From contig USOJ01000044.1 of assembly GCA_900556195.1 (NCBI GenBank), positions 1 to 7,271 of the forward strand: a stretch of 7,271 bases of DNA. Direction: 5' to 3'. Positions 5,861-7,271 of this stretch are shown one piece after another; position 1 is the first letter of the stretch, and the number at the start of each line of letters is the position of its first letter. A program made the position numbers and the translations under genes. Source of the DNA: an uncultured Eubacteriales bacterium (lineage in GTDB: Bacteria; Bacillota; Clostridia; Christensenellales; Borkfalkiaceae). The notes beneath the pieces were generated by a model. It was not told the origin of the DNA. It did no database searches and saw only the letters and a list, made by a program, of their open reading frames with translations.

Positions 5861-6616
5861 ATGGCAAAACTTAAACGCATAGCGGCGTTCATACTTGCGG
5901 CGATAACGATTTTCTGCCTTGCGGCGGGGGTAAAACACAGCGGGGCGTACACGGTTTACACGCTCGCCACCGCTAAAAGAAAATTGCCGATATACTCGGT
6001 TGAAAGAGAAGACAAGAAAATAGCGATTTCTTTCGACTGCGCCTGGGGCGTGGAGCATACCGACGAACTCTTGTCTACAATGGAAAAGTATAACGTAAAA
6101 TGTACGTTTTTCGCCGTTCAGTTCTGGATTGAAAAATATCCCGATTACGCGAAAAAAATAGTGGGAAAAGGGCACGGACTCGAAACTCACTCCAAAACGC
6201 ATCCGAAAATGAGCAAATTATCCCGCGATGAGATAAAAGCCGAATTGACTTCGTCGAAAGACGCGATAGAAAAGGTTACGGGTCGGAAAGTAACGCTTTT
6301 CCGCCCGCCGTTCGGCGATTATAACGACAAAGTGATAACCTGCGCCGAAGAACTGGGGCTTTACCCGATACAATGGGATGTGGACAGTCTTGACTGGAAA
6401 GATTTATCCGCCGACAAAATAGCCGCGCGGGTGCTTAAAAGGGTGAAGAGCGGTTCGATAATACTTATGCACAACAACGGATTGCATACGGCGGAAAGTC
6501 TTCCGCTTATATTCGAGCCGTTACTTGCCAACGGGTACGAGTTCGTACGGATCGACGACCTTATATATAAAGAAAATTACGAAATTCGTTCCGACGGCGC
6601 GCAGATTAAAAAATAA
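5861..6616 (+). CDS. Polysaccharide deacetylase family protein (CE4/NodB-like, PdaB-like), membrane-anchored or secreted
   Basis: This 251-residue protein begins with a basic N-terminus and a hydrophobic segment (about 5-24) that is a signal peptide or membrane anchor, so it acts outside the membrane. A NodB homology domain covers about 52-236. The motifs are SFDCAWG (57-63), HSKTH (110-114), RPPFGDYN (148-155), DSLDW (175-179) and ILMH (201-204). CE4 enzymes remove acetyl groups from N-acetylated sugars such as those of peptidoglycan or chitin. The usual motif 1 is TFDDG; here the second, metal-binding Asp is Cys60, a departure also seen in PdaB-type sporulation proteins, so catalysis is uncertain. 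Length fits PdaB (254 in B. subtilis). ATG at 5861 has AAAGGGG ten bases upstream. It is transcribed divergently from the pot operon and a functional link is not evident. Confidence 0.88.
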   Translation: MAKLKRIAAFILAAITIFCLAAGVKHSGAYTVYTLATAKRKLPIYSVEREDKKIAISFDCAWGVEHTDELLSTMEKYNVKCTFFAVQFWIEKYPDYAKKIVGKGHGLETHSKTHPKMSKLSRDEIKAELTSSKDAIEKVTGRKVTLFRPPFGDYNDKVITCAEELGLYPIQWDVDSLDWKDLSADKIAARVLKRVKSGSIILMHNNGLHTAESLPLIFEPLLANGYEFVRIDDLIYKENYEIRSDGAQIKK

Positions 6617-6619
6617 AAA

Positions 6620-6638
6620 GTAACTTACGATAAGTTAC
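6620..6638 (+). promoter_or_regulatory. Perfect 8-bp hairpin just upstream of the ssb ribosome binding site
   Basis: GTAACTTA (6620-6627) and TAAGTTAC (6631-6638) form a perfect stem with a CGA loop. It begins three bases after the deacetylase stop and ends two bases before the AAGGAG of the next gene. On the plus strand it is followed by purines rather than a U tract, so it is not a normal terminator in that direction. It could protect or process the transcript, or be a protein-binding dyad. On the minus strand it is followed by a T-rich tract, but no minus-strand gene ends there. Confidence 0.5.
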
Positions 6639-6653
6639 AAAAGGAGATATATA

Positions 6654-7271
6654 ATGATTAACGACGAAAAGCAAAACAACAGAGTGTTCGTAAGGGGCGA
6701 AATCGTTTCCGAAGCGAAATATTCTCACGAAGTCTACGGCGAAGGCTTCTACGAAACCGAAGTGTCCGTAAAACGCCTTTCGGGGCAGGCGGATATTCTT
6801 CCCGTAACGGTGTCCGAAAGACTTATAGAGAGTTATTCTCTCAAAGTCGGCTCGCATATAAGCGCGATAGGGCAGTTCAGAAGTTACAACAAACTTCTTG
6901 ACGGCAAAAGCAAACTCATGCTCACGGTGTTTATAAAAGAACTTATCGACGCTCCGCAGGTTAAAAATCCGAACAACGTGGTGTTGTCGGGCTACATATG
7001 CAAGCCGCCCGTATACCGTACCACTCCCTTTTCGAGAGAAATAGCCGACGTGCTTATCGCGGTCAACCGCGCCTACAACAAATCCGACTACATTCCCTGC
7101 ATCGCGTGGGGGCGGAACGCGCGCTTTGTGAAAAATCTCGCGGTGGGCGAGCGCATCGCCCTTTCCGGCAGGATACAGAGCCGGGAATACCAGAAAAAGT
7201 TTTCGGAGACGGACGTGCGCATCCTCACGGCTTACGAGGTATCCATCAGCAAGCTGGCCGCCTATGAAAAC
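6654..7271 (+). CDS. Single-stranded DNA-binding protein-like, two OB folds, 3' end beyond window
   Basis: The frame is open from ATG at 6654 to the last base: 206 codons with no stop, so the gene is cut by the window edge. AAGGAG (6641-6646) lies seven bases upstream. Two OB-fold-like halves are visible. The first, about 9-97, starts NRVFVRGEI. The second, about 107-201, starts NNVVLSGYI and carries the SSB-type run YIPCIAWGRNARFVKN (146-161) and SGRIQSREYQKK (171-182). In SSB proteins these segments bind single-stranded DNA or form the dimer interface. Similar two-domain SSB-like proteins of roughly this length occur in Clostridia; the canonical replication SSB has one OB fold and an acidic tail. 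The tail, if any, is not visible. It follows the deacetylase by 37 nt and might be cotranscribed with it. Confidence 0.85.
   Translation, partial: MINDEKQNNRVFVRGEIVSEAKYSHEVYGEGFYETEVSVKRLSGQADILPVTVSERLIESYSLKVGSHISAIGQFRSYNKLLDGKSKLMLTVFIKELIDAPQVKNPNNVVLSGYICKPPVYRTTPFSREIADVLIAVNRAYNKSDYIPCIAWGRNARFVKNLAVGERIALSGRIQSREYQKKFSETDVRILTAYEVSISKLAAYEN

Noticed and set aside
5689..5952. 87-codon minus-strand open frame over the start of the deacetylase
   Set aside because: It covers the intergenic region and the deacetylase signal peptide in antisense, shows no family resemblance, and ends across the pot promoter.
6620..6653. Hairpin after the deacetylase considered as its terminator
   Set aside because: On the plus strand the stem is followed by AAAAGGAG, not by a U tract, and the stem is AT-rich.

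Overview
The window carries a complete polyamine-type ABC importer operon with its own regulator on the minus strand, and two unrelated housekeeping-type genes on the plus strand. Protein similarity (Clostridia-style PotABCD with an XRE-cupin regulator, a PdaB-like deacetylase with an SFDCAWG motif, a two-OB-fold SSB), strong AGGAGG-type ribosome binding sites and moderate G+C suggest a member of the Bacillota, probably Clostridia. This is an inference from protein style; no rRNA or other taxonomic marker is present.

Layout. Positions 1-60 hold no gene, only a palindromic stretch that resembles a dispersed intergenic repeat. A long bidirectional terminator hairpin lies at 70-119. The minus-strand operon, read right to left, is an XRE-cupin regulator (GTG start at 5541), potA (ATPase), potB and potC (permeases) and potD (binding lipoprotein, true ATG at 1866). 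It is tightly packed: 11 nt between regulator and potA, 1 nt between potA and potB, a 7-nt overlap potB/potC and a 17-nt overlap potC/potD. The 319-nt intergenic region 5542-5860 contains an exact-consensus promoter (TTGACA, 17 bp, TATAAT) pointing at the operon, followed in the untranslated leader by three dyads (TAAAC-N5-GTTTA) spaced exactly 31 bp apart. The plus-strand deacetylase begins at 5861. An SSB-like protein begins at 6654 and runs off the right edge without a stop.

How it works together. PotD would capture spermidine or putrescine outside the membrane, PotB/PotC form the channel and PotA drives transport. The XRE-cupin protein probably senses the polyamine or a related small molecule and controls its own operon through the phased dyads.

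No wholly new system is evident. The points that deserve attention are the phased operator array downstream of a perfect promoter, a PotD that appears anchored at both ends (N-terminal lipid plus C-terminal transmembrane helix), a 500-residue PotA with a duplicated TOBE-like module and an insertion in its helical subdomain, and a deacetylase lacking the usual metal-binding aspartate.
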